Assembly: GCA_025677835.1 (NCBI GenBank)
Contig: JAIXMR010000122.1
Span: 1-64,000 of the forward strand
Reading direction: 5' to 3'
DNA length: 64,000 nt
From: Sporodiniella umbellata
Lineage: Eukaryota > Mucoromycota > Mucoromycetes > Mucorales > Rhizopodaceae
A model generated the notes under the pieces. That model was not told the origin of the DNA. It searched no databases and was given only the letters and a program-made list of their open reading frames with translations. Each line of letters opens with the position of its first letter. Within the stretch, counting starts at the first letter, position 1. Shown one piece after another: positions 47,071-59,958 of this stretch. Both the position numbers and the translations under genes were made by a program.

Positions 47071-48367
47071 ATGGTTAAGGTAAACATCAACAACTGCGAA
47101 AAGGCAACATCATCGTCGTAACTATTTACTAATGTCACTGCTGAAAATAAAAACGATACACAATACAGACTATCGGTACTCACAGTGGTCATTTTCATTG
47201 GTAATTAAAGAAATATTTCCTCTTTGAATCGATTGAATTCAACGCTTTTTTTTGCAGCGATGAAGCTTTAGCTGTTGCTTTATTAAAAATAACAGAAGAA
47301 TTTAAAGATTCTGTTTTGGTTCGGACTCGCGACTCTTCAGAGCTTGAGAAGTGCGACATTATTGTAGACGTTGGAGGTGTATACGATGTAGCTACTCACA
47401 GATATGATCACCATCAGGTTTGTGAATTAGAGCTCTTAAAAAGTGCTAATTAGTTAAACAGCGTGGGTTTACAGAAACTTTTGACGAAAAACACGCTACA
47501 AAATTAAGTTCTGCTGGTCTAGTATACAAGTAATCTGCTGACATAACTCAAAAGAAGCTCAACGCTAATAGTGTTTTGTTAGGCATTTTGGTAAAGAAGT
47601 TGTTGGTAAAATCCTTGGGAATGAAGTGTCGTCCAACGATGCTGAAAAGATTTATTTAAAAACATATGACGTAAGGAACTGATAGAACTATACAACTTAT
47701 TCAGTGTGAACAAAAGACTAACCAGCTAATACGATAGTGTTTTATTGAAGCATTGGATGCCAACGATAACGGTATCAGTGCATACCCTAGCAGTGCAACT
47801 CCTCTTTTCAAAGAAAGTCCTACTAGTCTGTCTGACAGAGTTGGTAAAAAAAACCCAGCTTGGAACGAAGTAGTCTCAAATATGGAGATTGATAAGCGAT
47901 TTGAGGAAGCATCTCAATTAGCTGGAGAAGAATTTGTAGACTATGTTCTTAGACTCAAGAACACCTGGCTTCCTGCACGTACAATCGTTGTTGATGCCCT
48001 TGATAAAGCCAGTGAGGTCCACTTTTCTGGTCAAGTCATCGCCCTTGAACGCGCTTGTCCCTGGAAAGAGCATTTGGTTGAACTTGAGGTTGAACGTAGC
48101 TTAACTGAAGACAAGTCCATTCTCTATGTGCTCTACCCTGAAGGTAGTCCTGATGGTAACTGGAGAATTCAATGTGTTTCTGTCAGACCAGAAAGCTTCG
48201 AAAATAGAAAAAGTTTGCCCGAAGCATGGAGAGGCTTCCGTGACAACGAGCTTAGTGCCATTTCTGGTGTAGACAGTTGTATCTTTGTTCACGCCGGTGG
48301 GTTCATCGGAGGTAACAAATCTCGTCAAGGCGTTTGTGAGATGGCAAGGCTAGCTTTAGAATTGTAA
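47071..48367 (+). CDS. MYG1: MYG1-family exonuclease
   Basis: Six exons: 47071-47079 (only 9 nt, Met-Val-Lys), 47169-47200, 47258-47417, 47462-47529, 47583-47670 and 47738-48367, giving 328 residues. The family motifs are IGTHSGHFHCDEALAVALL, IIVDVGGVYD, RYDHHQRGFTETF, SSAGLVYKHFG, EALDANDNGI and FVHAGGFIGGNKSRQG near the end. MYG1 belongs to the DHH-like phosphoesterases and in animals acts as a 3'-5' RNA exonuclease in nucleolus and mitochondria. Metal-binding His and Asp of the GTHSGHFHCDEA and DHHQ motifs are intact. The very small first exon is needed because the only acceptor joining the conserved part in frame is CAG at 47168. Confidence 0.88.
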
Positions 48368-48542
48368 AAATAGATAAATATTTGCATCCATTTTCTGTAC
48401 AATTATTATCGGTTCTACTTGGGTTTTTTTCATTTTCTAGTAAAATGCTTTCAACACCTATATAATATACGCTAAGTAAGACCGGCGTTACTATCATAAA
48501 ATGTTCTTTTTTGCGTCATACTATCTTTAGGATAGGAGAAAA

Positions 48543-48798
48543 ATGGTTTCTTTGCCCTATTCAGCTGCCACCATTTCTTTATGTGAAACAATTGAAACAG
48601 CTGTAAATCAGGCGCTTTTTAAGGGTGATATGTATAAAGATCTGTCTGAAGTCAAAGCCTTAAAAAGCATGTAGTGCTTTGTCAGATATAGCTAGTAGGT
48701 TAAAAACACACGTATATACTTTCTCTTGTCATACTTAACGCAGTATTAGCCGTATTAAAAGTAGTTGGCATCCAAGAAACTGCTATTGCTCAGTAAGT
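48543..48798 (+). CDS. possible short gene, unrecognised
   Basis: An ATG at 48543 opens a protein-like frame of 43 codons (VSLPYSAATISLCETIETA, DMYKDLSEVKAL) that meets a TAG at 48672. About 70 bp further, a second protein-like piece reads AVLKVVGIQETAIAQ and ends in TAA at 48794. An intron likely joins them, but no donor/acceptor pair was found that keeps both frames, so the model is unresolved. The family is not recognised. Confidence 0.35.
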
Positions 48799-49558
48799 CA
48801 CACCCTGATATTGAGCTTCTTGAACCACACATATGACCCGAAAATGCGACAATAGCTTTTTCATATAGTAGTTGAAAATAGTATGAGCTATTACCGCTCC
48901 AAATCACTAAATATGGATGTATCCGTTTATTATAATTGCTGACTTGATACATAGATAGAACTTTTCATTCTTAAAATACGATGCTAACTATTTATGTGGT
49001 CTGTGGAAGGTATTTCTCAGAACGCACTTTTATTTAGAATCGATACATCAGTATTACTATTATAAACGTTTAATCCTCTAAACCTCTAGTCAATGTATTT
49101 CTGCTTCAAAGGATTAGATATCATTATACATATACAATTGCTATTCCTTTATAAAAAAAATCCATTGACAATAGAAAGAGAGTTTTGCTAAACAACTAAA
49201 AAAAAAAGTCAATAAAAAATAACAGATAAGTTTGAAAACGGTATTTAACGAAAAAGCTTTGGATTCAGGTCGAAAAAAGTACAAGAGAGTTGGAAAGTGG
49301 GTTTTACTCAAGAAAATTCTACCGAAATGTACAAAAGTAGTACATTATATTCAAACGAGAGATAAAATCTGGATACAAGTTAATCCATGTGTTATACAAC
49401 AATTTTTTAGACAGCTTTGCATTCATTTTAGTTGAAGATAAAGCCCTGTATGTAGCTTAAATTGAAACATAAACTTATGACAATTGAAACAGCACGGATA
49501 AATTGAAATTAAGTTTTTCGACAGTACTCTTTTCTTTTTTTCTTCACTTTTCTATACT
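48799..49558. other. intergenic region
   Basis: About 0.75 kb of A+T-rich sequence with poly-A near 49150 and 49198. No gene was seen. Confidence 0.4.
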
Positions 49559-50894
49559 ATGAATCCGGAACATGGCATTGAAGGCGCTGAAAGACTTGAA
49601 TTCCCAACTGCTGAAGATATGATGCCTTCCCAAGCATTCAGTGTTACCGGAACTGAAGCTGATCGTGATGACTTTGACATTGATGACATCCATACTACAT
49701 CCCCCTCTGCTTTGATCAATGGGTTTAGTACACAGCAAACATCCCAAAACCGCGGTAATAGAAGATTGGGTAACAGCCTTCATCTCGCTGATAATTTTCA
49801 CCCACCATCGCCTTCAGATCGCTGGAGAAGCTACCTTGAAGCAGCACGGGGTAGCTCTTCAGTCGATAATATCGAAACAAATACAGTAGAGACGTCCAGC
49901 CAACTCAACCGTACGGAATCTAGTTCTTCTTTTGATTATATTCAAACAGACGATGGCCGTATTAGCCATGTGCGAATCAATAATCCCATACCAAACAGCC
50001 AGGTGAGACAGTCATTGGGAATACCTCGCTTTCTTAGAGGGAAGGTGTGTGACCCAAGCAATTTTAAAAACGGCGAAAGGCTGCTGAAATTTGAAGTCCT
50101 ATTGCATGACGGATCACATATAAGGTATACACATAAAAGCTAGTAAAAACACATTGTATACTGATTTGATATAAGTAGTCTTAAGCACAAAGTGCAGAAT
50201 ATTTTACGTAACGACGACACCGTATACTGGTAAACAAGAGCTTTCGGCCGTGTATCCGTTTGTAAACTATTCTTTCTAGTTCTTTGAGAGGTGGTGTCAT
50301 TAATATTTTGCTTAAGTACGCAGGATATTCAGAAACCGGGTGTAGCTCTGATACAATATGCTCACTTTCTCAAGTTATATTCAAATCTCCAGAGCGAGGA
50401 TACAGTTGGCCTTGTAAACTATAAATAATAATAACAGTAATAATGACATTGATTATATAGGTTCAAGCGGCCTTATCTTTGTTTCGCATGAGGAAATATC
50501 TATTGAATGTAAGTGATAAATAAATTGTTGAAAATTTTATCCAATAAAATTATTTAGCAACAAGAAGCTTTGACTCTTTCACCAAAGAGTTGTATGAAGA
50601 CTATATTTTGAATAGGGAAACCATAGATAGTTTATGTCCAGCCGGATTTTTCGAGCTAAATAGCATTAACTCGCAAAAAGATATGATTCCATTGTCTGAT
50701 AAGTCAGTTTTTATGAATACCAAAAAAAAAACCACATCTAATCCTTTTTTAGGCCAGCCAAATATGTTTTGGTTAAGTTACTCACAGCAAATTGCAAAGG
50801 AGGTGTATCAGGTAGTAGCAATGTTGACTTACAATATATTGGTTTTGTTGGACGTTCCGGACCTAGGGCAATTGCTGCTGCTGCTTTTTGTTAG
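49559..50894 (+). CDS. conserved-looking protein of unknown function
   Basis: Five exons, 49559-50124, 50280-50413, 50461-50508, 50558-50702 and 50753-50894, giving 344 residues in frame. The first 130 residues are acidic and Ser/Asn-rich, probably disordered. The folded part starts near 140 with VRQSLGIPRFLRGKVCDP, FKNGERLLKFEVLLHDGSH, then SWPCSSGLIFVSHEEI and RSFDSFTKELYEDYI. It ends KPAKYVLVKLLTANCKGG and VDLQYIGFVGRSGPRAIAA. The last part resembles the closing strands of galactose-binding (discoidin-like) beta-sandwiches, but that is only a visual impression. The fourth intron (GTCAGT donor) is needed; read-through gives a low-complexity hydrophobic tail instead. Confidence 0.7.
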
Positions 50895-51292
50895 ACCGAA
50901 TATAATTTAAATATCATTGTAAAAACAAACATATATATAGTCCATGTATACATAATAAACAAATTTCCGTGATTTTGTCTTTTGAAAGGTATGAAAACCT
51001 AGATTGGCTATAAAGTATTGTGTGTACAGACCAAACTTTTGAGGATTTGATGCTTTTTCATCAATTTCTTGACCAATTTTTTAATGAGTTTTTTTTTTCA
51101 TAAGCTGTTTGTCTCTCTTTTGTTAGCATTGTGGACCTCCCAGTCATTCCCCTCTTGATATGAATCACAAAGTCGCGCATGTCGGAATTTAAATTAGTAC
51201 GTCGGAAACTGTTGACCTTTTTGGATTGTGTAACAAATAGGCGGTATGAATTAAAAAAGCTCCTTGTGAAAGAAATTCTGTTTTTAATAAAT
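50895..51292. other. intergenic region
   Basis: About 400 bp before the BRPF-type gene. An upstream in-frame ATG at 51179 could extend that protein by 38 residues, but the extension is not like the family. Confidence 0.4.
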
Positions 51293-54200
51293 ATGTCTTC
51301 AGAACACGCCGATACGGCACAAGCGAACTTTATTAAAAGAGGAAGGCCTAGAAAATATCCTGTGGACACCATTAAACTGCTAAAGCAGCAAGAGAGAAAG
51401 CTGCTTCGGTTACAGCAGCAATTGGAGGAACAAAAGAGAAGATTGCATCAAAAAGAGACACACTCATTAGAAAATAAACCGAGAGAGGAGTGTTCCTATA
51501 AGGACTTCTATCCTGATCTCGACATCAGAAAGCCTTTATCGGTTGTCTTCAATTCTCCATCACCTTATGAGGCAGAAAAGCCCGATCCTTTAAAATCGCC
51601 CATTTTAGATGAATGTAAAACAGCATCAAAAAGTAAAATGCCTCTGAAAAGTACGGCTCCAATTGATTCGCGACAATCAAAATTACCTGTACCATCCTTT
51701 CAAAAAGATCCGCTTAATAACATTAAAAATGATTCATTGTCAACATTTCAAAGACCTGAAAATTACTATATTCGATATACAGGTAGGATATTCAGTTTTA
51801 CTGTTTCTAGAGGTTCTTACATATAGATATGAAACCTTTTGTTAGAGCCTTCAGAAGTTCAATTACTCAATACAATAGAATACGATATGGATGAACAAGG
51901 TAACTATAATCACCATTCCAACTATCTAGAACGTAACCTAAAAAAAAAAAAAAGACAAAATGTGGCTTCTCGTACTAAACACTGAGAGAAAGAAAGAAAA
52001 TTTGGGAGAAGTAAATGCGGATTTATTTGAAAATATTATGGATCAACTAGAGAAGGAATGGTTTGATCTTGTAAGGCCTTTGTCTTTCTTTGTTTTTATT
52101 TATTTATTTATGCAGTTCCTCCATTTTAGATAAAAAATTTACCCAAAAGGACAAATGAAGAAATGGGATTTCCAGAAGATTCAAAGTGTGCAATATGTGA
52201 CGACGGAGAGTGCGAAAGCAGTAATGCCATTGTATTTTGCGATGGATGTAATTTAGCAGTCCATCAAGATTGTTATGGTGTTCCTTATATTCCAGAGGGC
52301 CAGTGGCTTTGTAGGAAATGTATGGTTTCTCCCGACAAGCCAGTATCGTGTATATTTTGTCCAACAGAAGGTGGCGCCTTTAAGCAAACGAGTACAAATC
52401 AATGGGGACACCTCCTGTGTGCCATATGGATACCGGAGGTTATATTGGGAAACAGCGTATATATGGAGCCCATTGACAGTATTGCAAGTGTACCCAAAAG
52501 TAGATGGAAGTTGACCTGCTACATTTGTCGTCGCCGGCAAGGTGCATGTATTCAATGCGATAATAAACATTGCTTTACTGCCTTTCATGTTACATGCGCA
52601 CGATGGGCTCGTCTTTACATGAAGATGAAACCGCCTAATAGTCACTCTGAAGATGTAGCCTTAAAAGCACATTGTGACAAACATACACCTAAAGAATACA
52701 AAGAAAAGATCGATGTCGATAAAAGCATAATGGCAGCTCAAAAATGGTTTATGAATACAAAAAACAGAAAAGGAAACAAAGTGCCACACAGAAGATATGT
52801 TGATGAAGAGTTAGGTGTAGATAACGATGAATGTTCCCTAGAAGATGAAAAGAAAAAGAAAAAGAAAAGAATGCGACAGGACTCTATTACTCAAATTTTG
52901 TCTAGATCTAAAGCTGCTCGAGCCCATCAACATCATTATTCAGCCGGAGCGCCTGTAGCACCAAACTACATTATACGTAACTTGGAAAGTTTGAAAAGTG
53001 TTCGGGAATCTCATTTACGCAAGAAATCAGCGCTGATTAAGGTCATCTGCAAATACTGGTCTCTAAAACGAGAATCTAAAAGAGGAGCTCCTTTACTCAA
53101 ACGCCTCCACTTAGAAGTAACACACTTTATTTTTTATATACATAAGGCAAGGAAAGAGAACTAGATAACTAACTATATACAGCCTTGGACTGCTTCAGCA
53201 TCTCAATTAAAAGAGTCAGAAGTAGAAACTGCTCAAAAAGCATCTGTAAGTATTAATATTAAACCAATACATAAAGTCAGGCATATTGCTAACTCAATAT
53301 TACAAGTCTTTGATGAGCCTGCGTTCTGATTTGGAAAAAGTTAGAATTTTGACTGAACAAGTTCAAAAAAGAGAAAAGCATAAGCTCGAAAGATCTCGGA
53401 AGCAAAAAGCCTATCTGGAACTGATTCTGTTTCCACTAGAATACATTATTACCCCCACACTTCGCCAGATTTCTGAGTAAAGCGCTAACTGATACTTTGA
53501 CTCTAAACTTACTTACACTATTGATTTAGTCTGGACAAAAACAACATATTTAGATACCCTGTTACAGAGGACATTGCGCCTGATTATCATACACTGATCA
53601 AAGAGCCTATCTCTTTTTCAGAAATATCGAGCAACATAGACTCTCACCTATACAAAAACTTTACTGATTTCGAGGTATACTGTCTATTTCTAACAGGGTT
53701 GAAAAAAAAAACTAACTTTATCCAGTATGATGTGTCGTTGATATGGAAAAACTGTATGCTATACAACAGATCGGATACCACTTATTACAAGCTAGCCCAA
53801 CGCTTAAAAAAAGCATCTTTTGAAATTATGACAAAAGCACGAGAATCCTATGATGCACTGAACGTTACTCCCGGAACAGGATTTTTGGATGTACCACTGG
53901 ATTCAGACATATTTAAAACAGGAAGTGAAAAAGTCTATACTTCGCAGGAGACAACAAAATGTATAGAAGGCTACTCTGAAAAAACCATATTGGAAAAGTA
54001 TAGGGCGTCCAAAAGTTTAGACAAAAAAGGTGTCACAGAGACAGCGGCTGAAGATGAATCACTTTGTTCGTTAATTCGAGAAAACGAAACTGTATCCAAC
54101 AAGAGCCCTATAGATATACCCCCCTATAAGTCGTCAAACGATATAAAACAAAAGATTGCTGTAAAGCGTAAAGCTTCAATAAAGAGCAGCAACCATGTAC

Positions 54201-54937
54201 CAAAAAAAAATAGAACGCTTACAAGTCTTTTGCAAGAAATACCAGGGCATCTCAAGACTCCAAACATCCATCATAGTTTTTCTGCAAACCGCCTTACTAG
54301 AAGCAAAACTGAACGAAGTAAACGGCTGCTGCGTTCGCGAGCGGCTCCTCGAGCTTTACCAGAAAAGAAGACAAAAGATTTAAACATCCTTAAGCGAAAA
54401 GCTATATTTGATCCTAATGAACAGGCGGCATCCGATATCACAAAAAGAACAGTGTCCACAAAACTAAACTACAAAGACAAAGAAATCGTTTGGGCTAGAG
54501 TGCCAGGATTTCCTGCTCATCCAGCCGAGGTAAATCTAACACATATAGGTATAGATATGGTAGACAAACTAATGATACACTGTTCTAGATTGTTGAGACG
54601 AAAAAACGAAAGACTATTCCTGACAATGTTTTGGCTTCAGAAGTGAACGATTATGTACTTGTCAAGTTCTTTTCTGTGAGCGATATGCATACATGGTAAG
54701 TGATTTTGCAAATTTTATAGCGCTTAAATTTTTTTTTTTTTTTTTTGTAGGGGCTGGATAGACAAATCCGACATTGAACCTTTTGGAACCACGGAGCTTG
54801 ATATAGCAATGTTGGCAAAAGCAAAAAAAACCAGAAAAAGTAGGCGAATAACTGAAGTAAAAAAAGGCTTTAGGTACGCTTGTAAGCTCAAGAACATTGA
54901 CCCATTACCTTTATTGGATAAAGTCTTTCAAAAGTGA
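51293..54937 (+). CDS. NTO1: BRPF/Nto1-type PHD-bromo-PWWP scaffold protein
   Basis: Ten exons: 51293-51782, 51846-51899, 51955-52070, 52130-53116, 53183-53245, 53307-53476, 53530-53674, 53726-54529, 54589-54695 and 54751-54937, giving 1040 residues. Order: AT-hook-like KRGRPRKYP near the start; EPL-like [18 protein letters not shown] finger ([32 protein letters not shown]); zinc knuckle; extended PHD ([25 protein letters not shown]); LHLEPWTAS; bromodomain ([14 protein letters not shown], with acetyl-lysine Asn in [11 protein letters not shown]); PWWP ([17 protein letters not shown]). BRPF/Nto1 scaffolds MYST/NuA3 H3 acetyltransferase complexes. Yeast Nto1 lacks the bromodomain and PWWP, so this is the longer, animal-like form. 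Only 67 bp separate its stop from the NDUFAF5 start. Confidence 0.92.
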
Positions 54938-55004
54938 ATAAAGCAGTACTTTTTAGTATCAGACAAAGCTTTTTTTTTTAAAAAAAAAAAAATAAAAAAA
55001 AAAA

Positions 55005-56334
55005 ATGACTAGCCTCATGTTTAGAAGAGCACTCGAACAACGGCATTTGTTAAAAAGACTTTACTCTTCTGCGCCATCGTCTTTCCACGTTTTTGATAGA
55101 TATGCAAAGCGACTACAGAAAGATCGAGCAGCTCTGAATGTCGAAAACAGCAGGACGGTCGATTATCTTAAAGATGAGATTGCCGCAAGAGTTGCAGATA
55201 GATTCTTGGTGAGATCTATCTGTCGTGTAAAATCAAAAGACTTATTTCTTTTTAATCGAATATAGGACATCAAAAGAGAATTAGGCACTGTGGTTGATCT
55301 TGGTTCTGGGTGCGGACATATAGCTAAACACGCAACTCCAGATATGATGAAAAAACTGATTATGTGCGATATGTCTGGTAAAACATAAAAAAAAAGAGAG
55401 AAACCTTTGATTGACAACAAACAGAAAAGTCACTTTATAGGGATGAAGATATCAAATACGAAGGTATTGACAAGAGCAAAAAAAAATAAAAAAAGGAGCT
55501 AAAGTTAAAATAGTACCTGTTGAAAGGCTGCAGGTGGATGAAGAAACTTTGCCCTTTTCAGAAAACTCCTTAGATACAGTTGTAAGTAGTCTGTCATTGA
55601 ACTGGGTGAACGATCTACCTGGTACTTTGATACAGATCAAGAATTCCCTTAAACCTGATGGGGTTTTTCTTGGTGCCATGTTTGGAGGAGATACGTTGTT
55701 TGAGCTGAGAACCTCACTCCAACTAGCCGAAATGGAAAGAGAGAGTGGTGTCTCGCCACGCGTTTCACCTATGGCAGGTACAGTGAACAAGTTCTTTTAA
55801 ATACTGAAAACTAAAGACAGTGATAGACTCCAGTGACATGTCTAGACTATTGACTCGTGCAGGATTTTCGCTACCGACTGTTGATGTAGACGAAATCCAA
55901 GTCAACTATCCTAGTATATTTGAGTTGATGGAAGATTTAAAGGCTATGGGCGAGAGCAATGCAGTAATCACAAGGTATAGAGAGAGTTACTGCCTACTAA
56001 TCACTAAACTAACCAATGCATTCATCCAGACGACCATTTCTAAAGAGAGATACGCTTCTTTCTGCTGCTTCCATATACAAAGGTATATAAGAGAACATTT
56101 TTAATACACGGGACGAAAATAATTTATTTCGATTCTTATCGTAGAATTACATGGTAATCCTGATGGTACAATTCCCGCAACTTTTCAAATTATATACTTG
56201 GTAACCAGCTATACTCTACTTGATTTATTCAGCCATGCTAATCGATTCTCTAGATTGGATGGAAACCCTCCGACGATACACCACAAGCGAAAAAGCGTGG
56301 ATCAGCAAATGCTTCCTTAAAAGATATTTTGTAG
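55005..56334 (+). CDS. NDUFAF5: NDUFAF5-type complex I assembly methyltransferase
   Basis: Eight exons: 55005-55208, 55266-55377, 55425-55463, 55496-55777, 55821-55974, 56030-56082, 56145-56200 and 56254-56334, giving 326 residues. A basic, arginine-rich N terminus looks like a mitochondrial presequence. Then come [14 protein letters not shown], the SAM site [59 protein letters not shown] and the ending [23 protein letters not shown]5 hydroxylates an arginine of NDUFS7 during complex I assembly. The presence of the gene implies the organism keeps complex I. Intron 3 is only 32 nt and its acceptor is preceded by A-rich rather than pyrimidine-rich sequence. Confidence 0.9.
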
Positions 56335-56789
56335 ACAACGGAGTGGCACTTAGATCCATACAATAACGGAAAAAAAAAAAAAAAAGAGCAAAAAGTTACA
56401 ATTAAAATCATTCCTAGTTCAGGTGTCATGGACAAAAGCTCACCTTAGAACATAACGTTTAAACACATAGCAAAACGGGATTCATCTTTTTATCCATTTA
56501 TGCGGATCTTTTCAATCAGGCTGCCAGCTTCGTTTTTTTTTTTTTTTTTTTTTTTCCTAAGCACCTATCACTGAGTAATGTCGATTTTAATCGCATTTGT
56601 CTCGTTGTAGGTTTGAGACAGCTTGAAGAATGACAGTTATAGTATTATACTATTTCAATCCTAATGATGGAGAATGTAAAGAGCAGATAGTTTTTTGAAA
56701 CTAGAAAACAATGTTATTTCTTTTTTTTTTTTTTTTTCCTTCCTTTTTTTTTTACTGTATTGATACTTTATTTTTTTCAAGTTGTGGAT
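56335..56789. other. intergenic region with poly-T tracts
   Basis: About 455 bp between NDUFAF5 and the GH81 gene, with poly-T runs at about 56534-56555 and 56719-56752. It should hold the GH81 promoter. No other feature was seen. Confidence 0.45.
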
Positions 56790-59419
56790 ATGTTGCATAC
56801 CATAGTTTCTTTTATTTTCTTCATCTGCTGTTATTCAGTCAGTGCTTCTGATCTCCACAAAAACAACCTTACGGAAATTCGGCAGTTATTGACACATATG
56901 TTTACTGACGAATCACCCTCCGAGGTCTTTCCTCGTATCACACATCCTTATCCGCCTGCATACGCCGATCCTAAATTTAATAAGGTGGTTCCAACTAATT
57001 CATGGCTCAGTAACTTGTTTTATCCAAGCATTCAAAACTTGGCGCCTACAACAACAGATCCGTATATATTGAGACTTTTGGATGGATTTGATGGGAATCC
57101 AGGCCTGTCTATCTCCCAACCCTCAACAAAAGTAAGCTGGTGTAGTTATAGTTACTAGCTTTAACACCTCTTTTTTTTTTTTTTTTTTACTGTTGTTTAG
57201 GTTGTAGGAGCTTATCAAAGTACAAATAATGTGCCTGAAGTAGCTGCTGGCTACTTTGTGAATGGTGTAGTGGTCGACCTCAGGTTGACTTCATCTGAAT
57301 GGAAAGACCAAATACCAGAAACCAAAATCACTCAATGGGATCTTTTCGGTGCCAACATTGAACTATCTACACCCGAAGGAAGTATCGAATTCCCTATTTC
57401 CAGAGGCATGCCCTTTGTATCAGCCAAATACAGCGATCTCACTCCTCAGTTCTTTACCCAGCATGCAATTATGAAAATAAACGACCAAAAAGTCGAAGAT
57501 CAGAATACATTTACTGGGAAAAAATTCAAAGTGTCTTTTAATGATAATCCTGAAAGCACTTTTTTGATTTATGTCTTGGGAGATAAACCTTTAACGCTAA
57601 AAACCGTGGATCACAACAATCTGGTAGCCACTGAAAAGTATCATGGGTTGATCCAGGTAGCCAAGCTTCCAAATGCCGAAGCGGAAAAGATTCTGGATGC
57701 CAGTAAAGGAGTTTATGCCACAGGCGGTGAGATCGAGACAGATCTTGAAAGGTAAATAAACACACACACACATACCGACAGTGACACTAACATTGAAATT
57801 GACATGGACCAAAACAGAAATACCTATACGATTCATTGGAAAGTCGGAGGGGATACTTCAAAACCATTATTGACCTACGCCTACCCCCATCATATGAAGA
57901 CTTTTGTCCGAAATGGCGAAATCAAACGTACCCGACTTAAACTGCTTTCGTCTTCCAAAGGACAGATGAATGCTGTTGTTGGAAACTCATGGACTTTACT
58001 GGAAAAGGACCTGAACAATATTAGTTGGTTCCCACCTAATCCAGCACCCGAAGCTACTACACGTAACGAGATTATGGATGCCCTTGTAAGTGATCTCAAG
58101 ATGAATTACACACAGGAAACCACACGAGGAGGCAACTATTTCTCTGGAAAAGGCCTACAAAAACTAGCCATGTTGGCCTTATTGCTCAACAAACCAGAAG
58201 AAACCCACTTGAAAAACAAAGAACTGGCTCAAGAGTCTCTTGATAAAATCAAGGCAGCTCTCTTGCCGTTCTTGGAAAACAGACAGGAGGATTCGTATAG
58301 ATACGATGGACTTTACAAAGGTATCGTTTCCAGTCTGGGTCTTCCCAAAGAAATGGGCGGTAGTGGTGATAAAGACGCAGCCTTTGGCCATTCCTACTAT
58401 AATGATCATCACTATCATCAAGGCTACTTTATTGTCACAGGTACCTATAAAAAACGAGCGAGAGTAGGATCACTCAAACTCTCTACCTCTAGCTGCGATT
58501 GTGCATTATTTAGACCCTTTGTGGCGGTCTGAAGAAATCAAGGAGTGGACAGAAGCATTAATTCAAGATGTCAATTGTCAAAAAGAAGACGACCCTTACT
58601 TTGCTCAATACAGAAGCTGGGACTGGTTCGCTGGTCATAGTTGGGCAGGGGGTATCAAAGTAGATGGTGCCTTAGATGGCCGCGATCAAGAGTCTGTACC
58701 CGAGGTATAAACACACCTACACTGAATGTAGGAGGGTGATCTTTAACTTGTCGTTTGTAGTCTGTTAACTTTTATTGGGGAATGAAACTTTGGGGTTTGG
58801 CCACCAAGAACGAAGAGTTGGTCAAAATGGCCGATTTGCAGTTGGCAGTGACAAAAAGAACAACGTACGAGTACTTTTTGATGTTGGATGACAATAAGAA
58901 CAGACCGCGAGAGATGGTAAAAAACAAAGTGTCTGGAATCTACTTTGAACAAAAAGTTGATTATGTAAGTAAAAAAAAAAAAAAAAAAAAAGAGGAGAGG
59001 GCTCACGGTTACAAGACGACCTATTTTGGAAGATATCTCGAGTATATCCATGGTATTCAACAGCTGCCCATGACGCCCATGCTAGGATATTATATTCGAA
59101 CGCATGAATTTGTAAGTCAAGAATGGGAGCAGAAGCTTCAAGATGTGGCACCTACAGTCGACAATCCATGGTCGGGCGTTCTTTACCTCAATTATGCTAT
59201 GATTAACCCTGCTGAGGCTTACCCTATATTAAGAAATGTTGAATTGGATGATGGCCAGACAAGATCCTATTCTCTCTACCTAACAGCTACACGCCCAGAA
59301 TTCTTTAGAAGATGTAAATCAAGCTTCATCAAAACAAAAAACCACTCACCCTTTTTTTTATAGCCTTCTCAAAGTTTCTTAAAGAGAGATCTAGACTGCG
59401 TGGACCAAGAGTCCACTAG
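56790..59419 (+). CDS. ENG1: GH81 endo-1,3-beta-glucanase
   Basis: Exons 56790-57131, 57201-57751, 57818-58440, 58493-58704, 58761-58964, 58995-59313 and 59364-59419, about 768 residues. A signal peptide ([17 protein letters not shown]) leads into the GH81 beta-sandwich domain ([26 protein letters not shown]) and the (alpha/alpha) barrel with [37 protein letters not shown] and [12 protein letters not shown]. Asp and Glu catalytic positions ([17 protein letters not shown]-type loop, here GRDQES) are present. Such enzymes cut 1,3-beta-glucan in septum separation or spore release. One 30-nt segment (58965-58994, GTAAGT + poly-A + GAG) can be read as a tiny intron or as an in-frame lysine run. 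The last intron (59314-59363) replaces an otherwise Lys/Phe-rich tail. Confidence 0.9.
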
Positions 59420-59778
59420 AATTGTTTTCAGTAGTTAATTCACTTCTATTTTTATATTGTTATTATTTTTTTAAACCAAAAAAAAAAAACTCTCCCTAAT
59501 AGATAGACATAGATACAAATGTATACAATAGATCACCCAATATATATATATATATATATATATATAGAAAAAAAAACTAATAAACAGACACAAGATGAGT
59601 GTGTTTATCAATGTTTTTTTTTTTTTTTTTTTTTTTTTTTTGGTTTTTATTGAGAGAAAAAGAATCTATGCAAGAAAAAAGAAAAAAGAGAGAAATGTAT
59701 GTAAAAGTGATTGTTTGTAATATATCAATAGCTATCTATCTATCTATTTTTATCTATACAAGTATGTATATTGATCTA
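59420..59778. repeat. simple repeats between GH81 and SH3 genes
   Basis: An (AT)n tract at 59540-59566, poly-T at 59614-59641 (28 bases) and a TATC-type repeat near 59732-59757 lie between the converging genes. They are ordinary microsatellites and may also carry the 3' ends. Confidence 0.7.
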
Positions 59779-59920
59779 TTAAAGTGGAGCCATATAATTC
59801 CCTGGCACAAGACCCCGCCTTCTTCGTTGGGGGTTTAAGAGTTCCACATACCACCAACCATCGGGTTGTTTGTTGATCACACCAAAATATTCATTTGCTG
59901 CAAATGTCAATTCGGAAGCA

Positions 59921-59958
<38 letters not shown>

